From Nephrocerus scutellatus (taxonomy: Eukaryota > Arthropoda > Insecta > Diptera > Pipunculidae), in contig OX352765.1 of assembly GCA_947095585.1 (NCBI GenBank), positions 16,986,444 to 17,050,443 of the forward strand: DNA of 64,000 bases, in the 5' to 3' direction. The notes below the pieces were generated by a model, which was given only the letters and a program-made list of their open reading frames with translations, was not told the origin of the DNA and made no database searches. Position numbers and translations under genes: made by a program. Positions within the stretch are counted from its first letter, which is position 1, and every line of letters begins with the position of its first letter. This document shows positions 46,926 through 57,830 of this stretch, in pieces.

Positions 46926-48540
46926 ACGTTACGCACACCGCTGGGGGTGAACATTTTCCCCCCCGCAATCCAAACCAAGGAACCACCTCTTCAAGTATTT
47001 GCCACCTTAACTGATACATCCTGTATATGTAATATGTATATGACCCATGCAGTCGAATTGGCTAGATAGTTTTAAGGTTTCAAATTTACATACATAAATA
47101 ACAAACTTAATGATATTTTGGTCTACCTGTGCTTTGATATTTTGAAACTAATCAAAATACTGTTGTATACTGCCATAGAGTGGATGCTTCCAATTAAATA
47201 TTGAAATGAAAGGCTGTGTCTGTCCGAATCGGTAGATCATGCAATTTCCAAGTAAATAGCATTACCCAAAATATTAATATTACTTCCAATGCAAAAATAA
47301 AATTTGCTTACTCCTTGAATAAAGGAGAGAGTCTCCTTCAAACCAATCAAGAAGATAAAAAGTATCTTTGTGTCAATTCATTTTGATCAAATATTAAATA
47401 TGGACACATTAGGTTTGATTAGTATATGACTTTCCTCAAATATACATAGATATGACGTGAATATGCCTCATAACTTGCGGTGACATGATGGTATTTTTGA
47501 CGTCAACAACAATAATCAAATCGATAATTTGTTATGTAGAAATTAATTATTAGTTTACAGAATGACAAAATAATATTTGTGTATGGCAAAGTACGGGACG
47601 TTTGTGATTTGTCTTCGAACATACATGCGTTAATATTGGATACGTCAAGGAATATTACAAGCAAAATCCCAATTGCACAGAAGTAATTATATATATCGTC
47701 TATCTTTCCTGTTCAGTAATTCTGATATGTCTATTTACATTATCTGTATGCAGGCATGTGATTATATTGAATGTTTAAAGATAGATATGAAGGTAACGTA
47801 GTTAAATTTGGCTGATCAAAAAACTTGGAGTATAAGAGGAGCACAATCTCTTCACAACATGTAACTTATTTCGTTTCTGTTTAATAGTTTGCAATTAGAA
47901 TCATGATGCATCCAGCAAATCGATATTATCTTTTAAGTCCTTGTCAATAACCTGAACTTTTCCTTAATTGATTTGCAGATCCCAGGGCAACTATATTCAT
48001 GGTTCTGTCAGAACTATTACTGTGATAGTACATAGAATACACCAACATCTTACCTTTTAATTCTCAATGAATTTTCTTCTTTTGAATTGGTTTTCGTCAG
48101 TTCTGAAACAGCAGCTAGACGTGAACGACCGACCGTTTTACATGCAAATGCTACTTTGAGTAAAAAAAACAGTTTGGCAACGCTATCAACAATCACAATG
48201 TCATTGTAAAGTGGACTCCTTTTAAGCTTTCAAATTTTCAAAATTAACTTTTACTTTGACTTATTATGTGTTCCTGAAACTATTTTTTTTACATAACAGT
48301 GTGGTGCACGGTGATTGTAAAATACTTGAACTCCGACGAACAATTAAAACCTTTACCAACTATAAACATATCTTGGTGAACATTTTCTGCTTGAATCCTT
48401 ATTCTTAAAAACGTTTTTATTATACTTTGGATAAGCTTAGCTTAATCAAACATTAGCTTAGCGTATCAAATATTAGTTATTCTACTTATCGCAGCCGTCT
48501 GGTTTTACTCGGACCAACCAAGTCGCTTGTAATTGCAGGC
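46926..48540. other. Unassigned AT-rich DNA
   Basis: No gene or element recognised. A C-rich word (TTTTCCCCCCC) near 46952 is the only compositional outlier. Confidence 0.5.
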
Positions 48541-48791
48541 CTGGGGCCCTATTCTTGAATTCCACATCAACATCCACCGTGCGGGACAGCTGCGTATTGT
48601 CGAGTTCCCTACATAGGATAATTTTCTACTACATTTTTTCATGTTCAGTGGTAAACATTAATTTCCGAATGATTCGAGAATACGGTATTTGCTTGAATGT
48701 GGAAACGCATGTGGAAAATATCAGTTCCCTTTGTAGGGAATTTTGACAGTTGTCCGCGCGGTAGATGTGGAATTCGAGAATAGGACCCCTG
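48541..48791. mobile_element. 251-bp inverted-repeat element (MITE-like)
   Basis: Left end CTGGGGCCCTATTCTTGAAT and the reverse complement of the right end CAGGGGTCCTATTCTCGAAT match at 17 of 20 positions. The match continues inward through TCCACATC, then after a 6-base gap ACCGTGCGG and ACAGCTG. Further in lies TTCCCTACATAGG against TTCCCTACAAAGG, about 80-100 bp of imperfect inverted repeat per arm. The 50-bp centre has no coding potential. I could not define a clear target-site duplication. Which transposase mobilised it is unknown. Confidence 0.75.
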
Positions 48792-49734
48792 ATCACTAGA
48801 TTTTATAGGAGTGCATTGCTTAGAAGATCTTAAACCCATGCACGTCTAATGGCAGAAGTAATTTAAATATCGATCCCAGTCAAATAAGCTGAAGGGAACA
48901 GAATAGAACTGACCAACTGTAATCACATATCAAATTTGAAATTGTAATCTTTTGTATGAAATTGAATGAAAATATCACAATCCGGTCTATTTGCTTGGAA
49001 TTACTTTCCCAGTTTAAACAAAAAATTTATAATCTATTTTATAAGTTTTATGGATGTATAAAGGAGTAACTATACCAACTGTATCAATAAAAATTTATTT
49101 TTTAAATTTAAGTTATGAGGTGAAATTGGAGGAAATTGGATGTTTAATGATGATTGAGAAATTTCAAATAGAATGAAAAAACAAGCGTTTTCGTTAAGTT
49201 TCATCCCTCCAATCAGACGAATAGAAAATTACCCCAAAATGAGGGGTGGAAATCATAAAAGCTCTTTCTCCTGACTAAAATTCACCAGTCATCAGTTAAC
49301 ACCGTGCAGAGCAGCGCTATTTTATTCTTCTGCAAAATTTATGTGGACAACTGTAGGTTGAAAATCCCTATGCAAAATCGTTTTCGCCTTTTCCAAGGTT
49401 AAATGTGGTGGTACACAATACCAGATGAAGTTCAAATAAGCTAGCTAATTCTCACCCTGACCACGGACACCTGGGAAATTATTATGAGCCACATAAAAGG
49501 GATTGCGTTATGGTCGGTTATCAATTAATTTGGCATTACGGTAAGGATAAGGTGGTTTATGTATTTGTGTACAGAATGTAACCAGCATTTATTGGAACTT
49601 TGACTTTAGCACACTGTTTTTCCAATTACCGCAACGGGTATATAAATCTGTTACATCATTTGTTGAATAGAAAATGTGCCTATGCAGCATTCGCTATCTT
49701 CAATTCAGTTAACATTTTCCAATTTCATATCCGG
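48792..49734. other. Unassigned AT-rich DNA
   Basis: No element or gene recognised. Confidence 0.5.
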
Positions 49735-50150
49735 TCAGGTTCTCCTTAATCTACCTTGCATCTACTAGATAGAATTCAGAACCGAGCGATAAAACTGATC
49801 AGTTACGAAAAACATTGCTAGGAAAATAGATTCGCTTGAATACCGCAGGAACGTTTCCGGCTTGCCACTGTTTTACTATTACTACCACTAGCCGTGCTCA
49901 AGAGAAGTTCCTATAAATGCTTATCAGTTTACCCTCAAGCTTATCTATGGACGTACTGTTAAGCTTAGAGACTCTTTCTTTAGTCGTACAACACGAAGGT
50001 GGAATGCTTTCCCAAGCTCTGTGTTCCCGCATTACCATAATCTACAGGCATTCAAGACACAAGCTCACAGACATCTCCTTCTTTCCTCTTCCTAAACCTT
50101 AACGCCCACGCTTTGCTAAGCGTAACAAGGGCGCGTGCGCAAATTATTAA
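49735..50150 (+). mobile_element. CR1-like 3' end, second copy
   Basis: Reads LLDRIQNRAIKLIS and then diverges through frame changes, with IDSLEYRRNVSGLPLFYYYY, WNAFPSSVFPHYHNLQAF and KTQAHRHLL recoverable. The 3' end GCAAATTATTAAAAAAA is shared with the copy at 41795-42258. About 65 bp are missing relative to that copy around the CMPPLLEFN region. Followed 40 bp later by a SINE in the same orientation. Confidence 0.75.
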
Positions 50151-50189
50151 AAAAATTTGATCGTTATTTAGAAATTGTAGGAATTGGTA

Positions 50190-50490
50190 TGTGGCTAAGA
50201 TAATGAGGGGTTAAGTGGATGAATTTCTGAGTAGGGGGTTCGTATTTCGAATCCAAGGAAACACCATAATTATTTTTCACGGTCCCACCTCTCGCGAATG
50301 TCTGACAAACGGCCGAGTGTAATAACTTGTCACGAAAAGCTTCTCAATTCGCCGTTGGGATACGACATTAAATTGTAGGACCCTTCCATTTGAGTGCAAA
50401 ATTAAAATATGTGCAACACAAATGGTCGTAAGAAGCTAGGCTTTGGACCGCAACGGTCTGTCGCGCAGGATATTATTATTATTATTATTT
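50190..50490 (+). mobile_element. SINE copy, full length with (ATT)n tail
   Basis: The tRNA-like head is diverged (AAGTGGATGAATTTCTGAG, then GGTTCGTATTTCGAATCC with a two-base insertion in the B box). The body is well kept: CACGGTCCCACCTCTCGCG, TAATAACTTGTCACG, GCTTCTCAATTCGCCG. The 3' side has CCATTTGAGTGCA and GCAACACAAATGG arms and the perfect GACCGCAACGGTC hairpin, then GTCGCGC and a pure (ATT)n tail at 50470-50489. Confidence 0.85.
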
Positions 50491-51987
50491 AGTGCAATTA
50501 AGTTTTTGTTTGCAGAAGATAAAAGAAACACAATATTTAAATTTCAAAGGAAGATGTATCTACATATAAACAAAAACAAGTGCAGTTGAGTACATTTTTC
50601 CAAATTAGTGGAAGACTAATAATACAAAATCAGTTGTTAAAGTGTCAAAATAGCAAAGTAATGCCATCCAATTCACAGAACAAAAAAAATCATATTTATC
50701 TACCCCTAATTATACTTCTCGTATACCTTCCCACTGTCCTTCTTCGGTGCAATCAGCATGTTGGTCGAACGGTGTTATTTTAACAACAAATGGAAGACAT
50801 AAATTTTAGCAATTATTTCTATTTAAAATCTATGAAAACAGTTTGCTCGTTATTTTTGGCCATTCATTGATTGTTATTTATTTTGGACTGGGTCGCCACT
50901 ATCTCTATAATTGGCTGTGAAATTTACAAAGCCAATTGTATGCGCCGAACACGTCGATTGCACAGATACGCGCACAAAATTCACACTCGTTGGTATAAAC
51001 AAAAATAATAATAATAACGATGGTAATAATAATAACTGTTCGAATTTTCTAAATTTATGACAGAGACATGCGAACTGTTGTTTTGTAATTTCGACCGCAG
51101 CTTCACAAATTGTTCGAACGTGTGACTTGCGGGGGCTATTTGTACCCTTTGGACAATTCAAGTAATATTTGTTTTGCAGTAACAAATGTAATATGTTAAT
51201 GCTTTTCAGTTTCGTGTTTTTTACTTATGTGTGTACGTGTGCGTGCGTGCAGCCGAACTTTATTATTATTTTACAATCATAACAAAAGTTAGATAATTAA
51301 AAAAGTAATTAAATATGATCAATTATTACTGATCACACCGCAAAAGTGTGATTAGAATTGTTCAACATTGTTTCAATATAATGTAATTTAGTTACAGGAA
51401 GCGTGTAATGTGGTTAAAAATAGCCGAACGAATATGTTTTGTTTTTAAAATAAAACAGATTGTGTTGAAGATGTTACTAAAATTAATATTTCGATTTAAA
51501 GTACTATTACTATGCCATTAGTTATAAAAATCTACATTGTTCTCTACGGGAACTCCTGCGTGAGTGAATACGTTGAATCAAATGTTTCATGACTTTTTCG
51601 CATTATTCGGGCAATAAGTATTATTGGACTGCTGTAAAAATGACCATAGAGCTGGTCGTGTATTAGCATTTATGAGAGAAGGAAGTCAGTTTACGTTCTC
51701 TAGTACTCATATACAGTCTTCGGATACACTTCGAGTAAATATAATAATCGATGAAATGCCCTTATTTGTGGTATTCTTGTGCTATTGAAGTGTTTACTCT
51801 TAAATTCTTGGGAGTTTGATTTTAACAGCAACAGTGTCGACAATGAAAAAGCTCTACGCAACAAATTTAATACAGACAGCCAGCCTTTAAAGTTCCAATT
51901 GAATGCCGTAATTCCAATTATTATAAATAAAAAAAAAACAACATATAAAATACATAGGAAACGAGCACCTAACCGCCTAAGCAATAA
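50491..51987. other. Unassigned AT-rich DNA
   Basis: (AAT)n-like runs near 51001-51035. No gene or element recognised up to the ORF1 relic. Confidence 0.5.
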
Positions 51988-52767
51988 AACACCGAAAAGA
52001 GGAAATTAAAAGAAACCTCCCCAGCGAAATCTAACCCAAGTAAAAAAAGTGCGGGCAACGTCATGAATAAGGAGATGATTCGTAGTGCTGTACAGGAGAT
52101 TCCTGATGTAAATCTCAAGAACATTAAAGAGACTTTAAAAGAAGTAGTCAAACTATCGGATATGACCAAACTACACGAAGAAATTAAAGTGCTGAGAAAC
52201 CACCACAACCAAGTGCTAATTGATAAAGTAGCTGCTTTAGAAGGCAGATGCGGTTTATTTGAGGAACGGATGGAGGCGAGTCAAATGCGAAGCATAGAAC
52301 GGAATTTAATATTCCACATAGCAAACCAGAGCGGTGTGAAGCCAAAAGCCCAAATTCAAACAATCTGTCGCACCCACATCGAAATTCCCATGCTCGCTGA
52401 AAGCAACATTGTTGCGATCAGATCGAATAAATCGGGAAGCAGTTACTTTTTGGTGCGATTGGAAGATAAAATACCAGCAATAAAAAACCTTCGTGCATCA
52501 AGAGCTCCGAGGAGTCTCAATTTATAGGGATTAGCCATTGGTGGCCGTCAAAAGAGATTTAAACTTCTTGAAGTCAAGAAATCAATCAAGACGAGGAACC
52601 CAAATATTGATTTTCGCATGAGAGATGGCCGTCTTCTTGTGCAAAACAAAGTTTTTACATGGAGCTTAAAACATGGCTTAAAATGTGGAAAACATGAATG
52701 TAATTTTATAATAGAAGAAATCCTAAGCTGCGCTAATTATTCAACTGTCAATGAATCAGCTGGCTAA
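51988..52767 (+). pseudogene. Non-LTR retrotransposon ORF1 with coiled coil, one in-frame stop
   Basis: A reading frame open from 51988 to 52767 except for a single TAG at 52525-52527. The first ATG is at 52063; the preceding part is Lys/Pro/Ser-rich. Residues about 5-70 from that ATG (VNLKNIKETLKEVVKLSDMT, LHEEIKVLRNHHNQVLIDKV, AALEGRCGLFEERMEASQ) look like a coiled coil. RSIERNLIFH then opens an RRM-like stretch, and after the stop come KRFKLLEVKKSIKTRNPNID and DGRLLVQNKVFTW. This order resembles L1-type ORF1 proteins, which bind element RNA. It is the least damaged coding unit in the window. Which RT family it belonged to is not shown by the sequence. Confidence 0.65.
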
Positions 52768-52889
52768 CAAGCAAACAACGATAGATATCACTTAGCGCCA
52801 TTTACCACCAATCAGGCGACAAATCAAGCAAAGCTCATAGCTGCAAAAAAAAACGGCTTCACGCCGTTCCTGTCCTTGCATATTTAGCC

Positions 52890-53126
52890 TAAAAATGGGT
52901 TTCCTTCCAACTGGGCATGGTAGCTTGGATGCATTCTTGCATCAGAGTTGCATCTGCGGTTTCCCTAGAGAGGACTGGTTGCATATCCTATGCGCTTTAT
53001 AACAGATACGTCTTCGAATCTGTATTAAGCCGCCGTGACCATATTGAGTGCATGAAGACGTTTGCCAAATACGCGTTTGAACGGCGGGCTAGGAGGCAAC
53101 CTGTTATGGTTGCCTCACCTGACTGA
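52890..53126 (+). mobile_element. R1-like C-terminal fragment
   Basis: Plus strand reads TGHGSLDAFLHQSCIC and EDWLHILCAL in one frame, then after a shift RRDHIECMKTFAKYAFERRA. The T-G-H-G-x(4)-L motif, the following Cys/His region and a basic C-terminal helix are typical of the end of R1-group ORF2. It meets the 3' side of a minus-strand LOA-like piece at about 53126. Confidence 0.55.
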
Positions 53127-53790
53127 ATAAAAACAGAATACTCTCTGGACCCTGGCTGGGATATCCAAAACATGTCTCTTTCGGGAATTGAGTCAAGAAT
53201 TTTCAGTGGTCCCACGTAGTCACCTGGTTTGTACCCATATTCTATTTGTAGCTTCATAGCGCATCATATGCCGTCTTCCTATTGAATGAAGGCAGGGGTG
53301 AAAGCCCTTCAACAGCTTCTAATGCAGCCGTAGGGCAGATGCGGATGGCACCCGTTATTTCTATACCGGAAAAATCTTTGTAGCTTCTGAAGCTTAATTA
53401 CCGTTGTCCGTTCAAGAACTTTTGGCCAACATATGATGGCCGCGTACGTGATAATTGGTCTCACAATCATAGTGTACATCCAATGTATCATTTTTGGATT
53501 AGGACCCCTAGTTCTGGCGTAGGGGTGTCTACTGGCCCACAGGGCCGTCCTAGTGGCACGTTCAATTGCGGACTTGATATGAGAATTTCAGTTGAGTCCT
53601 TTATCAAGAATACTCTAATGTAGTACCTTTTATGATTATAAAATCCAACTCGGATAGTATTCGTTTCGTGAAAGGAACTAGAACGGTTTTGCCATTCTCT
53701 GTTGCACCTTTCTAGGACGTGAAGTAACGCACCTTGCATGTCATGCATGCACCAATTACTAATTGACTGTAACGAACGTTTCATAGTATT
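53127..53790 (-). mobile_element. LOA-like fragment, RT thumb and linker
   Basis: Minus strand. GALLHVLERCNREWQ near 53700-53745 aligns with GASLHVLEWCSRERLS of the 23-kb copy. After frame changes come HWMYTMIVRPIITYAAII and WPKVLERTTVIKLQKLQRF near 53370-53485, then KLQIEYGYKPGDYVGPLKIL near 53190-53257. No catalytic box, RNase H or 3' end is present. Confidence 0.65.
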
Positions 53791-55539
53791 TTAATTTTTA
53801 ATTACGTCAAAGATGACGATTTCTAAATAGTCATAAAAGTTACATGACCTCGAACATGGTCAGCAAAACCGAAATATTGACATAAATCTTAATTATTATT
53901 TTAAATAAATAAAAGCCTATTATTAAGCTTTTAGATTAAATAATAATGTATATAATTGTTACTACACAGACTTTCCGAGTAGGTTTCTACTCAGTGCCCT
54001 CTAGAGATTATCGAGCTTTATTTTCCGACCAAGTTATTATACATGAGTAGCTATGATGATACGGTTTTGTTCCTAAATTTGAAAAGTTTAGAAGGCTTTT
54101 ATGTTTTTGTGATATAAATAAGATGCTTCTTTGTAACGAAAGTAAGTTTAATAGTTGTTATGTTATACTGCACCTCTATTATTATAACGTACATAGATGC
54201 TCTTGATATTTTCTAAGTAAAAATATATACCTATATTGAAGGATATACAAAAGAAGGCTCGTGGAGACAATTAAACCTCATCCACATTAGAAATTTGATT
54301 TGGCATCATGCATGTGTGGAAAACTTGTAGGACGGTTCCCACATATTTGTCAATTTCTGCTCGAATATGATGAATTTTTCAACTAGTCATCATCATCATC
54401 AGCAGCAGCACATTTCTGTTGACATTTTCAAAATTTCTGTGTCACATTATATTTCACAACAATGTCATCCAAACATTTTTTCTCTCTACATAAAGTGTCG
54501 AAATATTTAACAATTATGTTGTCTTCTGGTTTAGTTTTATGGACACATGCAAACCCCATACACGACAGCTGACAAAATCAAATGTGAAAATGTGTTAACA
54601 CCATTAGTTTGTCCTACATGTGAAACAAGAATATCATATAAATATTGTAAATATGTAAGTAGAGTCAAAAGATACCGTTGTTATTTGTCTGCCCGCTAAT
54701 AAATAAATTGTATTTATGATCGAGTATGTAGGTGCAAAATTATGAGAAAAAAAAATAGGCTGATATGAAATGATAAAAACATAACTTTGCTCCCACGGAC
54801 TTCTTGAAGCGAAGACTACTTTTGTTATGTATCGTTCATTTTTCCAGCTTACAACGAACCCATAGTGCGGTTTATCAAATATTCATACATGTGTCACGTT
54901 CTGTTCGAGTATCATATTGGAAAGAATTCAAGTAAACTAGAGCACACGATTCATCCAAGTACGTGCCACAATGATAGTGTGGGATGCACGATGCTTCCTA
55001 GTGCAAAAATGTGAGAGCCCATGTGTTTTTGTTTGCTACTGTAGTGGCAACTGTTTATTTTGCACTGCATAAATAGCTGTGATGTTGGGACAAATTATTG
55101 TCATGCTGTACCAAGTGGCAATTTGCCCTATCAGCTTTTAAGTAATATTGGCTTGAACATAATGTCGAGATATTTGGGACAATGGTATAGGATTTAGGCG
55201 GAATAATAGCTTTGTGGTTGAAGTACGTGAGCACATGGCACACACAGATTGCTCTTTTAAAAGAGTTGAGTTGGTTTAAGAAACATTGGAGTGGAGTAGT
55301 TCACTGGAAGGACGACTCAGACGTAGACCAAGATATAAAGATGCGTCTAGTTAGGGTGGCCTAACTAGATGCATCTGGAAGATTTTTGGCCCGACGCCAG
55401 GATCGGATCTTAGTTTTGGGGCCAAAAGAGAAGAGTTTTATGTTGATGGTTGTTTATTTAAACTCAAGCAAAATGCTATTTTTGAGTTCCCAAAAAATGT
55501 CCATCTAAAATCTTTAGCGTTAGCCTTCTTTATTGGTTA
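53791..55539. other. Unassigned AT-rich DNA
   Basis: A (CAT)n/(CAG)n mix near 54388-54410 is plain microsatellite. Near 55310 the plus strand reads GRLRRRPRYKDAS, which weakly recalls the RTE-type GRRGRPRLRWKD end motif but is too short to call. Confidence 0.45.
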
Positions 55540-55850
55540 AATATTTCAAGCTCTATTGGAGATTGGAGATTGGATTGGATGGTTGTGAAAGAATGCTTTT
55601 TTGCACTTATTGATTCGTACACATCTTGTTGAATCATTCATATATACTTTTCTTCCGACGAAGAATTTCAAAAGGAGTCCTCTGTCTTCAGGAAAAGATT
55701 GAAAAGGATTATAATTAGCGAACAGGAGATCAGAATGAGGGTCAGAGTAAAAACAGAGCGTTGAGGGACACCAAAGTTTTATGAATTTGCCACCTCGATT
55801 TAAATATCGTCCATATGAACTGTATTGAATGGTCAAAAAGCTATTCCAAG
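55540..55850 (-). mobile_element. Probable CR1/Jockey-like RT relic
   Basis: On the minus strand near 55740-55790 the frame NFGVPQRSVFTLTLILI corresponds to the RT motif GVPQGSVLGPLLFLLFIND. Downstream TEDSF and a partial FADD-like segment are scattered over frames. The overlapping 96-codon frame on this strand is a shadow in another frame. Confidence 0.4.
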
Positions 55851-56127
55851 TCGATTTATCAGGCTAACGTATTTGAATAAAAACTTTGATATAAAACTCT
55901 GGCAAATGGATTGGAAATATCGTGTGCAGCAATTTTGGTTTCACAAAATTTGTAAATAGACTGTTTGCACTTTTCTGTGAGATATGCCATCAAATCACTA
56001 GAAAAACGTTACCTTCGCAAGAACTCACTTCATGTAAGTACAGGCAAGAGCAACCCGTAATTTGGTAGCGTAACGCGTAAGAGGTAGCTACAGAATGTGA
56101 AGCAAGCACATTAGCCTTGTAAATAGA

Positions 56128-56362
56128 AGTGTAATCGTTGGAATTTCATTGTAGGTGCTGATTGATTTAAGTAAGAGGGTACTACATTGTAGGATACTAA
56201 TTCTGGCTTCTTCTCGATATTTGCTACTGGTATTTAGTGTAATCGTTGGAATTTCATTGTAAGTGCTGATGGATCTAAGCATGAGGGTACTACATTGTAG
56301 GGTACTTATTGTAGCTTCTTCTCCATATTTGCTACTGTAGGGTACTAATTCGGGCTTCCACC
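56128..56362. repeat. 108-bp tandem repeat, just over two units
   Basis: AGTGTAATCGTTGGAATTTC begins at 56128 and again at 56236, exactly 108 bp apart. The two units differ at several positions and a partial third begins near 56335 (GTAGGGTACTAATTCGGGCT). As 108 is a multiple of three, the minus strand shows a repeated 36-residue peptide, which I regard as incidental. Confidence 0.85.
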
Positions 56363-56747
56363 TTAGCACTTACACTCTTCTTTTAACAACGCGAGTTTTA
56401 TCTTTCGAACACTAGGAAATTGTTTATCGTGCTAACAGGGCGGAAAGTAAAGTCCAGTAAATATATAACTCTTACTATTTATGCAATATTATTCCCATCA
56501 TTGAGCACTAAAAGTGAACTCCCTTCGCATGAAGCTCTATGGTTTTAGTCACAACGAAAAAAGTCCTAAGAAAAATGAAATAACTTCCAGATAATACCCA
56601 AATCAAGAAATAAAATAATAATAAAAATAATGAAAAACTACAAATGAATAACTACTTGTATTTCATTTCAATAATTTTGCGAGTTATTTCATAATTTTAG
56701 AGCCCATCAAAAATGACGCAATCTTTGTTTTTTACCATTTTACCACT

Positions 56748-56788
56748 GCCTGCTGGGATTCGAACTACGAAACCCTTGCTCAGAAAAC
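56748..56788 (-). mobile_element. SINE scrap (anticodon arm and B box)
   Basis: Minus strand reads TTCTGAGCAAGGGTTTCGTA then GTTCGAATCCCAGCAGG, matching the tRNA-like part of the SINE family with a good B box. It directly follows the (TAAG)n tail of the RTE-like family B copy. Confidence 0.6.
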
Positions 56789-56790
56789 AA

Positions 56791-57830
56791 TACTTACTTA
56801 CTTACTTATGTCCTATATCCCTTTGTGGCTCATAGGACCTCTACTACACCTACGCGCCATCGCGTGCAGTTCCTGGCAATGAGCTTTAGCTCTCTCCAAC
56901 TCTTCCCCAATTGCCGTGACTCCTCATCAACTGATCTGTGCCTTGTACTTCTCGGAAGATCCTTTCTTCTACCATCCTGAGATATCATGGACATCATTCC
57001 AAACACTGATTTTGCTTTGCCGATTCGGTTGTAAATGCCCTGTTAGGTTCCACCTTCGATCGAAACAATACGCCCAAGATATTGGAAACTCTCTACTCTC
57101 TCTATCAGCTGTCTAGCAATGTTAACTTGAGTTACTAAGTTAGTGCAGAGGTTGATGATATTTTGGGTTTGGCAATATTAATCTTCAAACTCGTAACATT
57201 TGCCTCCCTTTCCACATTTGTTGTCATTTGGTGCAGCTCCATGATCCTGAGTGAGATTAAACAAACGTGGTCAGCGTAGTCCAGATGTTTGAGTTGCGAT
57301 GTAAGAGTCCAACGAATTCCTCCGTTTCCAGTATTCAAAGATAAACTGTTTGTTGACACTGTCAAACGCCTTCCCAAAATCGATGAACAGCAGGTGTAGT
57401 GGTGACCGGATTCAACGTACTGTTCAATAATGATCTGCAGGGTGTTGATGTGGTCGACAGAGCAGGATACAGTGATACAGTGCGGAAACCTGCTTGTTCG
57501 GCATCGAGTGTATTTTTCAGACGGTCCTTAATTCACGCAATTACTAATTTTGCTATTACCTTTGCAACTGCCGGAAGAACGCAAATATCTCTCCAGTTTT
57601 CGCACTCCATAAGATGATCATTCCCTTCTTCCACTCGCCGGGGAAGTTTCTACCCTCCACCCTTTCTACAAGAGGATATAAAAGCTCTGCTGATGTCATT
57701 GGATCGGCACGCAGAATCTCTGCGGGTATACCAGCTAGTCCTACCGACTTGTTGTTCTTTAGTACGTTGTCGCGGTAGCGATCTCATCTTTACTGAGAGT
57801 TGAGGTGTGCAATCGGGAAATTGTTACTTC
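56791..57830 (-). pseudogene. RTE-like family B, copy 3, with 3' tail
   Basis: Minus strand. NNKSVGLAGIPAEILRAD lies near 57690-57770 across frame changes, then WKKGMIILW near 57610, then RSCSVDHINTLQIIIEQYV near 57400-57490. The 80-codon frame at 57135-57377 includes HLDYADHVCLIS, in which the catalytic box is YADH (57267-57278), and IMELHQMTTNVEREA, shared with the 2-kb copy. The C-terminus lies near 56870-57010. The 3' end AGGACATAAGTAAGTAAGTA shows a (TAAG)n tail. Confidence 0.8.

Noticed and set aside
56088..56369. 93-codon minus-strand frame with a repeated peptide
   Set aside because: The repetition only reflects a 108-bp tandem duplication of non-coding DNA.
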